Source: Alkalihalobacillus sp. AL-G
Lineage (GTDB): Bacteria > Bacillota > Bacilli > Bacillales > Fictibacillaceae
Assembly (NCBI RefSeq): GCF_030643805.1
Contig: NZ_CP094656.1
Coordinates: 1,426,001 to 1,490,000 of the forward strand
Length of the DNA: 64,000 nucleotides
Direction of reading: 5' to 3'
Positions 34,067-42,657 of the stretch are shown here, piece after piece (within the stretch, counting starts at the first letter, position 1; each line of letters begins with the position of its first letter). The position numbers and the translations under genes are program-made. The notes under the pieces are model-generated. The model had not been told where the DNA came from. It worked only from the letters and a program-made list of their open reading frames with translations, and searched no databases.

Positions 34067-34444
34067 ATGAATGGAATAGATAGTGTGTTGGATTCTTACT
34101 TTGATGCTTGGAATCGTGCGTTTCAAAGTAAAAACGATACAGAGATCCGTGCGTTTTTATCAAAGGAATTCAAAGGACATTTCGGCCGTTCAGAAATGAC
34201 GGAAGCCTATACATATGATGCAGACTATGAGATTGTACCGATCCTCAACATGTACACAACAGCGGAAAAAAGCTTTGAAGTTCTCTCTTCAGCAAAACGA
34301 AACAGTGACCGGGAAATCGTCGTCATTGGAAATGAACAAAATTTAATCGATGGTGAGCTGAGCAAAGCAAAAAGTATGATGATTTGGCGTAACGAAAACA
34401 ACGAATGGAAGTTGTTAAGAGAATATATCGAACTGGAAAAATGA
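34067..34444 (+). CDS. NTF2-like (SnoaL/DUF4440-type) hypothetical protein
   Basis: 125 residues with the alpha+beta cone pattern of NTF2-like proteins: N-terminal helix SVLDSYFDAWNRAFQSKN, then strands ending in MMIWRNENNEWKLLREYIE. The closing motif matches that of the protein at 61344 (EWTLLRSYIE), so the two are probably paralogues. Function unknown. Weak ribosome site (TTGGTGG). Confidence 0.65.
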   Translation: MNGIDSVLDSYFDAWNRAFQSKNDTEIRAFLSKEFKGHFGRSEMTEAYTYDADYEIVPILNMYTTAEKSFEVLSSAKRNSDREIVVIGNEQNLIDGELSKAKSMMIWRNENNEWKLLREYIELEK

Positions 34445-34466
34445 TTGAATGGCAGTTTACAGAATC

Positions 34467-34495
34467 TTGACAACATGTTGATCCTGAACTAGGAT
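34467..34495 (+). promoter_or_regulatory. Promoter of the TRAP-type leader
   Basis: TTGACA (34467-34472), 17-nt spacer, TAGGAT (34490-34495). Transcription would start near 34502, about 18 nt before the first triplet of the array. Confidence 0.6.
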
Positions 34496-34519
34496 GTAAA
34501 TAATCTAGTTATTTGTGTT

Positions 34520-34561
34520 TAGTTGAGATGAGTTGAGTTAGAAGAGTTGAGACGAGAATAG
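34520..34561 (+). promoter_or_regulatory. TRAP-type (G/T)AG triplet array 1 in a leader RNA
   Basis: Nine triplets TAG, GAG, GAG, GAG, TAG, GAG, GAG, GAG, TAG start at 34520, 25, 30, 35, 39, 44, 49, 54 and 59. All spacers are 2 nt except one of 1 nt. This is the pattern bound by the trp RNA-binding attenuation protein (TRAP, mtrB) with tryptophan. The next element is an intrinsic terminator, and a fused anthranilate synthase gene lies 0.8 kb downstream. Confidence 0.75.
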
Positions 34562-34587
34562 TTGATTATATTGGTGAAAAACGAGGT

Positions 34588-34618
34588 TAACGTGGACCCT
34601 CTCCCGTTACTGTTTTTT
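34588..34618 (+). terminator. Attenuator-type terminator after TRAP array 1
   Basis: TAACG-GG pairs with CC-CGTTA (one bulged T) around ACCCTCT, followed by ACTGTTTTTT. Its position 27 nt after the triplet array fits trp-type attenuation. An antiterminator partner is not obvious by eye. Confidence 0.6.
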
Positions 34619-34671
34619 CCGATGCTATTATAACTTCCTCAGCTCTATCTTCTTTCAAAGGAGTGATAGAG

Positions 34672-35218
34672 ATGCCATTTCTATTGAATCATCAACGGTT
34701 CATTCCACCTTGAACGCCGAATACTTTTCTGATTTCCTACTGTATGATAAAGAACAAATGAGCGTCCAGTTTGAAGAGAACGTTATTTCGCCTTGAATAA
34801 ATCTGGTATTGACTATATGGAAATAGGATATAAAAACTCACCAAGATTCGAAGCCTCACAGGATATAGGTCCATGGAGATTTTGACCTGCACACACAGAA
34901 TAACTTACAGCTCGCTTTTTCTTACGCGATCCTTGCAGCAAGGAATGGCATCGAATTTTTGGATAGTTCGGTGTACGGAATGGGGAGAGCAGCAGGAAAT
35001 TGCCCGACTGAATTACTAGTTAGTATTTTCAGGGAAAGCATTATGACCTTGGGCCGATCTTGGAAATACTAGAAAACCAGTTCATCCCACCAAAAGAAAG
35101 AAAAGAATGGGGTTACGCTATCCCATTTACAATTTCAGGGCTACTGAATAAGCATCCAAAACCCGAAATGAAGTTACAAAAAAGTGTTGAAAAGAACCAA
35201 TTTCTCGATTTTTTATGA
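34672..35218 (+). pseudogene. Decayed aldolase (HMGL / 4-hydroxy-2-oxovalerate aldolase-like)
   Basis: AAAGGAGTGATAGAG precedes ATG 34672, but no frame stays open. Pieces in several frames are clearly aldolase-like: LNKSGIDYMEIGYKNSPRF (from about 34794), then HTQNNLQLAFSYAILAARNG and FLDSSVYGMGRAAGNCPTE (34890-35016), then DLGPILEILENQFIPPKE up to TGA 35216-35218. Frames change near 34793 and 35030, the N-terminal DCTLRDGG segment is missing, and about 100 codons are lost near 34885. It lies between the two TRAP-type arrays, so it was probably once part of that transcription unit. Confidence 0.72.
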
Positions 35219-35239
35219 TACGATTTCGAATTAATTAAC

Positions 35240-35282
35240 TAGAAGAGCTGAGGTAGATGAGATGAGTAGAGAAGAGTTAAAG
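35240..35282 (+). promoter_or_regulatory. TRAP-type (G/T)AG triplet array 2, upstream of trpE(G)
   Basis: TAG, GAG, GAG, TAG, GAG, GAG, GAG, GAG and AAG start at 35240, 45, 50, 54, 59, 64, 69, 74 and 80, with spacers of mostly 2 nt. The array ends 38 nt before the trpE(G) start. No terminator follows, so TRAP here would act on translation or RNA structure rather than by attenuation. Confidence 0.7.
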
Positions 35283-35320
35283 GGAAATTTGCAATTCCTT
35301 TCCAGACCTGGTGGTAGTTC

Positions 35321-37507
35321 ATGAGTATTTTGACACAGGTCCGAGAAAGAGTCGATACCACATCTTACACAACGTGTGGAGGAATTTATGTTTCAAGACA
35401 AAATAAGGAACTACGATATGAAACAGCTACGGACGGGATTCTAAAAGAAATAGATTATCGGAAGGGGGCACTGTTTTCTAGTCGATATCAGTACCCTGGC
35501 CGGTATTCTCGTTGGGATGTCGGGTTTTATAACCCAATGGTCGAATTGCGTTCACAGGGGAGAAAATTTGAATTTGATGCACTGAATGAACGAGGCGGTC
35601 TTCTTTTAACCCTACTATATGACAAATTGGAAGGGTTATCTGAAATCAGTTCATTAACGCTTGAAGGAAATACTATAAAAGGACAAGTGGTTTCTGATCA
35701 TCGGGTTTATGAAGAAGAAATGCGTAGTAAACTACCCTCCATTTTCACCGTCATACGAGCGGTCAAATCACTATTTGAATCCGAACAAGATGCTTTTCTC
35801 GGTTTATATGGAGCGTTTGGTTATGATCTGGTATTTCAATTTGAACCGATACCGTTGAAGCGTGATCGTACTCAAGATTCGAATGATCTAGTACTATTTA
35901 TTCCCGATGAATTAGTCGTCGTGGACCATGAATTACAAGCGGCTCATTTGCTATCCTACGAGTTTGTGATACCTTCGACTGGAAAAACGACCGAAGGGTT
36001 GGAGCGTTGTGGTAGGTATCAAAAGCCTAATTTAACAATGGAAAAACCACCACAAACGTTTCAAGCTGGGAGTTATGCTCATAAAGTGAACCTTGCCAAA
36101 GGAGCTTTCAAAAAGGGAGATCTATTTGAGGTAGTTCCGTCTCATTCGATCTTTGAAAAATGCGAGGAGTTCCCGTCAGAGGTCTTTACAACATTACAGA
36201 ACATAAATCCGAGCCCATATGGTTTTGTCATCAATCTCGGAAATGAGTTCCTTGTCGGGTCATCACCTGAAATGTATGTCCGGACGGAAGGAAGCAGAGT
36301 TGAGACATGTCCGATTTCAGGAACGATCAAACGTGGACGAAACGCAATTGAGGATGCTGAACAAATCCGCACATTATTAAATTCCGCTAAGGATGAAGAC
36401 GAATTGACGATGTGTACGGATGTAGATCGAAATGACAAGTCCCGAATCTGTAGACCAGGCTCTGTAAAGGTAATCGGGAGAAGACAAATTGAGCTCTATT
36501 CCCATTTGATTCATACGGTGGATCATGTTGAAGGTCTGTTGCGACCTGAATTCGATGCACTCGATGCATTTTTGACCCATATGTGGGCCGTTACGATTAC
36601 AGGTGCACCGAAAAAAGCGGCGATACGATGGATCGAAGAACAAGAGGCATCACCTAGGGGTTGGTATGGCGGAGCAGTCGGCTGGTTCAGCTTCAATGGA
36701 GATTTAAACACTGGATTGACATTAAGGACGATGAAGATCAAAAACGGTGTGGCTGAAATACGAGTTGGTGCCACCCTTTTAAACGATTCAATACCTGAAG
36801 CAGAGGAACAAGAGACACTAACGAAGGCTGCCGCATTGGTTCAATCCGTTCGGAAATCTACAATTCAAAAGGATTCTCGTGTTCAAGTTTACCGTGCAGG
36901 TGTTGGGAAAAAGGTGCTGTTGGTCGATCACGAGGATTCATTTGTCCACAGCTTGGCAGATTTTTTAAGACAAACAGGGGCCGAAGTGAAAACGTTAAGA
37001 GCTGATTTGGCAAGAAAAGTTCTTGGCCAGAATTGTTCATTCGACCTCGTTGTATTGTCACCTGGACCGGGAAAGCCTGAGGATTTCAGACTTACTCAAA
37101 CAATTGATATGTGTTTGGAAAACGAGCTGCCGATTTTTGGAGTTTGTTTAGGGTTCCAAGGAATTGTTGAGTATTTTGGCGGCAGCCTAAATGTACTGGC
37201 GATCCCTCAGCACGGAAAGCCGACAACCGTTCATGTAGAAAAATCAAATTCAGTATGGAGAAAGTTGCCTGAATCGTTTAAAGCGAGTCTCTATCATTCC
37301 CTGTTTGCTGAAACAATACCGGAATGTCTTGAGCTTATTGGAATCTCCGAACAAAAAGTACCGATGGCAATAAAACATAAGGAATTACCGATCTTAGGTC
37401 TGCAATTTCACCCGGAATCGATACTGACAAATATAAACGAAATCGGCTTGGAAATTATAAATAATGTAGTAGACCAAGTGACTTCAAGGACAACAATCCA
37501 GACCTAG
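35321..37507 (+). CDS. trpE(G): Fused anthranilate synthase TrpE(G)
   Basis: 728 residues. Residues 1-510 are the chorismate-using TrpE component (signatures PISGTIKRGRNAIEDAEQIR near 330, LTMCTDVDRNDKSRIC near 365, THMWAVTITGAPKKAAIRWI near 420, GWYGGAVGWFS near 445). Residues 525-725 are the TrpG glutamine amidotransferase with GVCLGFQG (nucleophile Cys 609) and QFHPES (His 697, Glu 699). It makes anthranilate from chorismate and glutamine. Fused forms are known in rhizobia and as phenazine PhzE; Bacillaceae normally have separate trpE and trpG. The TRAP-type arrays upstream point to tryptophan synthesis. Confidence 0.92.
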   Translation: MSILTQVRERVDTTSYTTCGGIYVSRQNKELRYETATDGILKEIDYRKGALFSSRYQYPGRYSRWDVGFYNPMVELRSQGRKFEFDALNERGGLLLTLLYDKLEGLSEISSLTLEGNTIKGQVVSDHRVYEEEMRSKLPSIFTVIRAVKSLFESEQDAFLGLYGAFGYDLVFQFEPIPLKRDRTQDSNDLVLFIPDELVVVDHELQAAHLLSYEFVIPSTGKTTEGLERCGRYQKPNLTMEKPPQTFQAGSYAHKVNLAKGAFKKGDLFEVVPSHSIFEKCEEFPSEVFTTLQNINPSPYGFVINLGNEFLVGSSPEMYVRTEGSRVETCPISGTIKRGRNAIEDAEQIRTLLNSAKDEDELTMCTDVDRNDKSRICRPGSVKVIGRRQIELYSHLIHTVDHVEGLLRPEFDALDAFLTHMWAVTITGAPKKAAIRWIEEQEASPRGWYGGAVGWFSFNGDLNTGLTLRTMKIKNGVAEIRVGATLLNDSIPEAEEQETLTKAAALVQSVRKSTIQKDSRVQVYRAGVGKKVLLVDHEDSFVHSLADFLRQTGAEVKTLRADLARKVLGQNCSFDLVVLSPGPGKPEDFRLTQTIDMCLENELPIFGVCLGFQGIVEYFGGSLNVLAIPQHGKPTTVHVEKSNSVWRKLPESFKASLYHSLFAETIPECLELIGISEQKVPMAIKHKELPILGLQFHPESILTNINEIGLEIINNVVDQVTSRTTIQT

Positions 37508-37512
37508 GTAAA

Positions 37513-37544
37513 GGAAAAACCACCGCGTTCAGCGCTGGTTTTCC
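37513..37544. terminator. Bidirectional terminator between trpE(G) and the next gene
   Basis: GGAAAAACCACCGCG and GCGCTGGTTTTCC form an imperfect stem around TTCA, between two convergent genes. Confidence 0.7.
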
Positions 37545-37849
37545 TCTGGTTCCTTTTCCTCCAGTAATTCTTTGATGTTTGTAATTGCCGATTCGAGGTT
37601 CATCTCGATTTGCGTCAGTAGATTAAGAGAAACATTATAGCTGGATTGTCTTTTCAAAAAATGAAACGTAGTCGGTTTATCGTATTTTAGAATGGTAACC
37701 ATTTCAACCAAAGGCAGCTCTTCATCAGGCTGTTTGGCACGCATCATTTTTAGAAAGAATTGATAAAACTTTTGTGCACTATCTAGGTCGTCAGGATATT
37801 TCGAAAGCATTTGTTGAAACTCATCTATCGACTTTCGGATATTGTCCAT
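37529..37849 (-). CDS. Conserved-looking hypothetical helical protein
   Basis: 106 residues, almost entirely helical and acidic (SIDEFQQMLSKYPDDLDSAQKFYQFFLKMM..., ending ELLEEKEPEENQR). No recognised domain, signal or membrane segment. GGAGGTG lies 6 nt before the ATG. Convergent with trpE(G). Confidence 0.65.
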   Translation of the reverse strand: MDNIRKSIDEFQQMLSKYPDDLDSAQKFYQFFLKMMRAKQPDEELPLVEMVTILKYDKPTTFHFLKRQSSYNVSLNLLTQIEMNLESAITNIKELLEEKEPEENQR

Positions 37850-38092
37850 GTTAACACCTCCGATAACCTTATATATCGGCTATCAATCCTTTATTTAAAG
37901 GGTGCAGGACATAAATAAACATTTTGACATATGCTAAACTAGCTGCAAGGTCAGATTATGGTTATGATTCTTTTCACTTTAACGCTAATCATTATTTGAA
38001 AATTTTAGTTAGAAAAAATATTGACACTACTTTATTGACGTGCTAAAATCCTAACTAATTTAATAAACCTAATTTAAGTGATTTTTTAATTA

Positions 38093-38253
38093 CTCTTATC
38101 AAGAGAGGCAGAGGGACTGGCCCGATGAAGCCCGGCAACCGTCAAACATTTGTTTGAAATGGTGCCAAATCCTACAAAGCGTAAAGCTTTGAGAGATGAG
38201 AGAGACAAATGCGTACATTTTGCCTCTCTGAATTCTCAGGGAGGCTTTTTTAA
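38093..38253 (+). ncRNA. SAM-I riboswitch (S-box) with terminator
   Basis: Canonical S-box blocks in order: CTCTTATCAAGAGAGGCAGA, GGGACTGGCCCGATGAAGCC, CGGCAACC, GGTGCCAAATCC, the AAAGC..GCTTT hairpin and AGATGAGAGAG. The terminator GCCTCTCTGA/TCAGGGAGGC plus TTTTTT (38222-38253) overlaps an alternative pairing with GAGAGACAAA. When SAM is abundant it switches off the metX-metY-hom operon. Confidence 0.96.
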
Positions 38254-38283
38254 TGGAAAAACGAGTGGGAATGGGGGAGTATA

Positions 38284-39411
38284 TTGGCCCAACAAACCTT
38301 TTATGAAACGGGAGCTGTAAAGATCGGCGACATGAATCTTGAATCTGGGAAAATGCTTTCAGAAGTAGAAATGGCCTTTGAACGTGCTGGACCAAAGGAT
38401 GCCCCAGTGATTCTCGTCTGTCACGCATTAACCGGCAACCAGTATACAGTCGGTAACCACGAACAAAAGGGCTGGTGGAAAGGACTTATTTTTGATGGTG
38501 GATATGTAGATACAAACCAATACCAAGTACTGACGTTCAATGTGCTTGGTGGGTGCGATGGTTCCACCGGTCCTACATCAATCAACCCAATCACCGGTCA
38601 ATCTTACAACGGAAAGTTTCCATTCATCACAGTGAAGGATATGGTCAAAGCTCAATATTTGGCACTTGAAAAGCTGGATATCCATCATTTGAAAGCGGTG
38701 ATCGGGGGTTCACTAGGTGGGATGCAGGTTCTCGAATGGGGCATTCAATTTCCTCAGGCGGTAGAAGTATTGTTCCCGCTTGCGGTCACACCATCGCTCA
38801 GTGATTTCGGGATCGCTTTCAACCATATTTCAAGGACCGCGATCCTTAATGACCCGAACTGGAACGATGGACATTATTCCAGGGAACAAATACCCGATAA
38901 AGGATTAGCGCTAGCAAGAATGATCGGCATGCTGACTTATCGAACTGATTCCTTGTTTGGTGAACGATTTCATCGTTCGGAATGTTTACGTGACGGAGAG
39001 CGACATCATAAGCCTTCATTTGAAATTGAATCTTATTTAAACTACCAGGGTGAAAAATTGACATCACGGTTTGATGCAAACAGCTATCTGTACCTTTTGA
39101 AAGCAATGGATTTGCACGATATTGGAAAAGGGAGAGCTGGTTGGAACGGAGCAATAAAAGAAATCAACGCACAGATTGTTGCAATCGGATTCAGCAACGA
39201 CTTGGTCTATCCTCCCGAAAAACTTCAACATTTTGTAATAGCTTGTGAGAATCATGATAAGTCAGCAGATTACTTTGAGGTTGAGACCCAATTCGGACAC
39301 GACGGTTTTCTCGTCGAGTTTGAAAAATGGGGCTATATTATCCGAAACAAACTGACCCAATTGGAATTGATCAGTAGTAATGCTTCTGAAATGAGAGCTT
39401 TAGAAAATTGA
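38284..39411 (+). CDS. metX: Homoserine O-acetyltransferase MetX
   Basis: 375 residues, alpha/beta hydrolase. It transfers acetyl from acetyl-CoA to homoserine, the first committed step to methionine. The nucleophile elbow GGSLGGMQVLEW (Ser 143), the entry motif ALTGNQYTVG, NDLVYPPEKL with the acidic residue and FGHDGFLVE with the His are all present. TTG start 38284 with GGGGGAG upstream. First gene after the S-box; metY and hom follow. Confidence 0.94.
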   Translation: MAQQTFYETGAVKIGDMNLESGKMLSEVEMAFERAGPKDAPVILVCHALTGNQYTVGNHEQKGWWKGLIFDGGYVDTNQYQVLTFNVLGGCDGSTGPTSINPITGQSYNGKFPFITVKDMVKAQYLALEKLDIHHLKAVIGGSLGGMQVLEWGIQFPQAVEVLFPLAVTPSLSDFGIAFNHISRTAILNDPNWNDGHYSREQIPDKGLALARMIGMLTYRTDSLFGERFHRSECLRDGERHHKPSFEIESYLNYQGEKLTSRFDANSYLYLLKAMDLHDIGKGRAGWNGAIKEINAQIVAIGFSNDLVYPPEKLQHFVIACENHDKSADYFEVETQFGHDGFLVEFEKWGYIIRNKLTQLELISSNASEMRALEN

Positions 39412-39457
39412 TATGCAAGACATCTAACTATTTTAATAAATCAAAGGAGTGAAGCGA

Positions 39458-40774
39458 ATGAGTGAGAAAAAGGAATTTCGTTTAGAAACAGTTGGTGTAC
39501 ATGGTGGACTTGAAGCAGATCCAGTGACAGGAGCGCGGGCACTTCCGATTTACCAATCCAACGCCTTTAAATTTGACAGTACCGAACATGCCGCCGACCT
39601 TTTTGGCTTAAAGGAGCAGGGTTATATTTACACACGAATCGGCAATCCCACTGTAAATGTGGTTGAGGAGCGGGTTGCACAGTTGGAGGGAGGCGTTGGT
39701 GCACTTGGCGTCGCAAGTGGTATGGCGGCGATTTCAACATCAATACTTAACCTTGCCAATGCCGGGGATGAAATCGTTTCAGCTTCAGCCTTATATGGCG
39801 GAACATACAATCTCTTTGCGACAACTCTGCCGAAATATGGAATCGCTACCCATTTTGTCGACCCGGTTGACCCTGAGAACTTTCGAAGCGCAATCACACC
39901 GAAAACGAAAGCGATTTTCGCTGAGACGATCGGAAATCCTGGATTGCACATCCTCGATATCGAAGCGGTGGCCCAGATCGCACATGAGGCAGGCATTCCG
40001 CTGATTATCGATAACACGTTTGCGACGCCTTACCTATGCAGACCGATCGATTTTGGTGCAGATATCGTCATTCACTCGGCAACGAAATGGCTTGGAGGGA
40101 ATGGAACGACGATGGGTGGAATCATCGTTGACGGCGGAAAATTCGACTGGAACTCACCGAAATTCCCTGGTTTTACAGAGCCTGACCATAGCTACCATGG
40201 TATTGTTTACGCTGAGGCTTTACCAGAACTTGCGTTTATCGTAAAAGCGAGAGTCCAGCTATTAAGAGATACTGGTGCATCGTTAAGCCCGTTTAACGCA
40301 TTCCAGATTGCTCTCGGCCTTGAAACGCTGCATGTCCGTTTGAAAGAACATGTGGCGAATACAAGGACGATCGTTTCTTATTTAGAAAACCATCCTGGAG
40401 TCGATTGGGTGCTTTACCCGGAACAACCGGAGCATCCATCTAATAAATTGGTGAAAAAATACTTGCCGAAAGGGGCTGGGTCGATTGTCGTTTTCGGTAT
40501 CAAAGGAGGTCGAGAAGCAGGGGCAGAAGTCATCAATAACGTCGAGCTCTGGTCTCATGTCGCGAATGTCGGTGATGCGAAAAGCTTGATCATACATCCG
40601 GCGAGCACGACCCATCAGCAGCTTAAAGCGGAGGATCTAGCAACTACAGGTGTGACCGACGATCTTGTCCGATTATCGGTTGGAATTGAACACATTGATG
40701 ATCTGGTTGAAGACTTGGAGGTGGCGATTAAAGCTGCAACCGGCCAAACCTCAAAGGTGAAACAGGTTAATTAG
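39458..40774 (+). CDS. metY: O-acetylhomoserine sulfhydrylase MetY
   Basis: 438 residues, Cys/Met-metabolism PLP enzyme. It makes homocysteine directly from O-acetylhomoserine and sulfide. Landmarks: RIGNPTVNVVEERVAQLEGG near residue 60, the PLP-binding SATKWLGGNGTTMGG (Lys near 210) and SLIIHPASTTHQQL near 375. The length of about 430 fits MetY rather than the shorter cystathionine gamma-synthases. ATG 39458 follows AAAGGAG; a GTG at 39449 is less likely. It lies 46 nt after metX. Confidence 0.94.
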   Translation: MSEKKEFRLETVGVHGGLEADPVTGARALPIYQSNAFKFDSTEHAADLFGLKEQGYIYTRIGNPTVNVVEERVAQLEGGVGALGVASGMAAISTSILNLANAGDEIVSASALYGGTYNLFATTLPKYGIATHFVDPVDPENFRSAITPKTKAIFAETIGNPGLHILDIEAVAQIAHEAGIPLIIDNTFATPYLCRPIDFGADIVIHSATKWLGGNGTTMGGIIVDGGKFDWNSPKFPGFTEPDHSYHGIVYAEALPELAFIVKARVQLLRDTGASLSPFNAFQIALGLETLHVRLKEHVANTRTIVSYLENHPGVDWVLYPEQPEHPSNKLVKKYLPKGAGSIVVFGIKGGREAGAEVINNVELWSHVANVGDAKSLIIHPASTTHQQLKAEDLATTGVTDDLVRLSVGIEHIDDLVEDLEVAIKAATGQTSKVKQVN

Positions 40775-40838
40775 ACTTACTCGCATTGGCACAAAAATGG
40801 TGGATTGAAAAGCAATTCTACAAAAAAGGAGGTAAACG

Positions 40839-42074
40839 GTGGAGACAATTAAAATTGCGCTTCTCGGTTTTGGAACGGTAGGCAGCGGCGTGTACGAAAT
40901 CATCCGATCTCATCAGGAGCGTCTAAGGACATTGCTAGGGAAAAACGTCGAGATTGTCGGAGTGCTCATCAATGACAAAACGAAAGAAAGACATATTGAC
41001 AAAGATATCCTTGTTACAACTGATATCGAACAAATTTTTGAAATTCCTGATGTTGAGGTCGTGATTGAAGCGATCGTCGGTGTGGAACCTGGGTTTACGT
41101 ATTTATCAAAAGCGATCGATAAAGGCTATCACATCATTACCGCGAATAAGGAATTGTTTGCACATAAAGGTCAACAGCTGAAGCAGAAAGCAGCTGATCG
41201 GGGTGTGCGGATTTCTTATGAAGCATCCGTCGCCGGAGGGATTCCGATCATCGGTACTCTCCGTCAACTTTTACAAGTGAATTCGGTCGTTCAAATTGAG
41301 GCGATTTTAAACGGTACATCGAATTTTATTCTAAGTGAAATTCGCGGTGAAGAAATCTCCTTTGAACATGCGCTCCAATCAGCCCAGCAAAATGGATTTG
41401 CTGAAGCAGATCCGTCTAATGACATCGACGGGCATGATGCCTTTTATAAAATCGTAATCCTGTTTGAATTGTTGTTCGGGAGACAGCCGAAATGGGAGTT
41501 GATAAGGAGAAAGGGAATCCGGAATATTCGATTGAATCATATCCGCCTCGCAGAATCATTTGGGTTCCGGATCAAGCATGTCGCCTCACTTTCGTATGAA
41601 AACGGTAGTGTAGAAATCAATGTTGAGCCAAATGTCGTACCAGAGGATCATCCGCTTTACTCCGTTGAAGGGGTTGACAATGCGGTCGTGCTCACAGGTG
41701 ATTTGATCGGTGAACTGAAACTTCAAGGTCCAGGTGCCGGGAAGCTGCCAACAGGCAGTGCCATTATCGAAGACTTAGTCAACATTTTTAATGCCGAGAA
41801 GCAACACAGACTTGTAAAAGATATCGATTTAAAAGCGGGCACGGCTAATGAATTCCAAACCTGGTTTGTGATTGGAAACGCAGTCGATCCATTTGATGGA
41901 TTAACCCTCTTTGAGAATTCAATCAACGATCAAGGAAAGTTTGTGACGGCTCGTTTAATTGAAGCAACAGAGGGGCAGGTTAAACAGTTATTAAACAAAA
42001 ACAGTGATCTGGTAATTTATCCATTCGCTGGGAAACCATCGCAACCGATCAAAAAAGCCTTCGTCTCAGCGTGA
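40839..42074 (+). CDS. hom: Homoserine dehydrogenase
   Basis: 411 residues. NAD(P)-binding LLGFGTVGSGVYEII at the N-terminus, TANKELFAHKG near residue 103, the catalytic region NGTSNFILSEI...GFAEADPSNDIDGHDAFYK near 160-205, and GPGAGKLPTGSAIIEDLV near 295. It reduces aspartate semialdehyde to homoserine, feeding MetX in the same operon. The C-terminal 70 residues are a short regulatory-type region, poorly matched to a classic ACT domain. GTG start after AAAGGAGG. Probably a methionine-dedicated copy because of the S-box. Confidence 0.93.
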   Translation: METIKIALLGFGTVGSGVYEIIRSHQERLRTLLGKNVEIVGVLINDKTKERHIDKDILVTTDIEQIFEIPDVEVVIEAIVGVEPGFTYLSKAIDKGYHIITANKELFAHKGQQLKQKAADRGVRISYEASVAGGIPIIGTLRQLLQVNSVVQIEAILNGTSNFILSEIRGEEISFEHALQSAQQNGFAEADPSNDIDGHDAFYKIVILFELLFGRQPKWELIRRKGIRNIRLNHIRLAESFGFRIKHVASLSYENGSVEINVEPNVVPEDHPLYSVEGVDNAVVLTGDLIGELKLQGPGAGKLPTGSAIIEDLVNIFNAEKQHRLVKDIDLKAGTANEFQTWFVIGNAVDPFDGLTLFENSINDQGKFVTARLIEATEGQVKQLLNKNSDLVIYPFAGKPSQPIKKAFVSA

Positions 42075-42080
42075 GTAAAG

Positions 42081-42121
42081 AAGGGGCTGACCAAATTACT
42101 TTTTGGTTCAGCCCCTCCTTC
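42081..42121. terminator. Bidirectional terminator after hom
   Basis: AGGGGCTGA-CCAAA pairs with TTTGGTTCAGCCCCT, between the convergent hom and DinB-like genes. Confidence 0.85.
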
Positions 42122-42124
42122 CTA

Positions 42125-42595
42125 CTAATCCCAAACATTTACTCGAGGTACGTGTGCGGTTCTAAGGTAGTCTAACAATTGTCCGGTATGTACTGATTCA
42201 TGATAGGCAATCCGTAGAAGCATGTCTCCTAATGTACGGATATAACCTACATCCGAGCGATCGATTTTAATCGTTTGCAAATCGTCTTCCTTACATGTTC
42301 GTACTGTTTCAATGAATTTTTCGCGATAAGGTTTTGCAAATTCTAGTTCTTTTTCGACCGATACGAGAGGGTGTTGGTCAAAGGGAGATTCATAGTCTGC
42401 AAGGCTACCACGATTCACGATTGCTAAATGATAGTAATGTTCACCATCCAACACATGCCTGACCATTTCTATACAACTTAATGCGTCTGAATCTGGCCGC
42501 CAACCGATAAGTCCGTCAGGTATAGTACTCCAAACCTTGATACTCCGTCTTCGCACTTCTTCTAAATTCAAAATGAGCAGATCGATAGATGACAT
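42125..42595 (-). CDS. DinB-family protein
   Basis: 156 residues, four-helix DinB/YfiT-like fold. The metal-ligand histidines are placed as expected: one in MVRHVLDGEHYYHL near residue 47 and a pair in AYHESVHTGQLLDYL near 130. Family members include thiol transferases for bacillithiol, though most are uncharacterised. No sign of DNA-damage control is seen here. Confidence 0.83.
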   Translation of the reverse strand: MSSIDLLILNLEEVRRRSIKVWSTIPDGLIGWRPDSDALSCIEMVRHVLDGEHYYHLAIVNRGSLADYESPFDQHPLVSVEKELEFAKPYREKFIETVRTCKEDDLQTIKIDRSDVGYIRTLGDMLLRIAYHESVHTGQLLDYLRTAHVPRVNVWD

Positions 42596-42657
42596 TCCAA
42601 AAACACCTCGCTTACTTAATTACTCCTATTATACACGGATATATGTTCTTGTTCTGA

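Noticed and set aside
38099-38428. 109-codon minus-strand ORF across the S-box
   Set aside because: It overlaps the conserved SAM-I riboswitch and the start of metX on the other strand.
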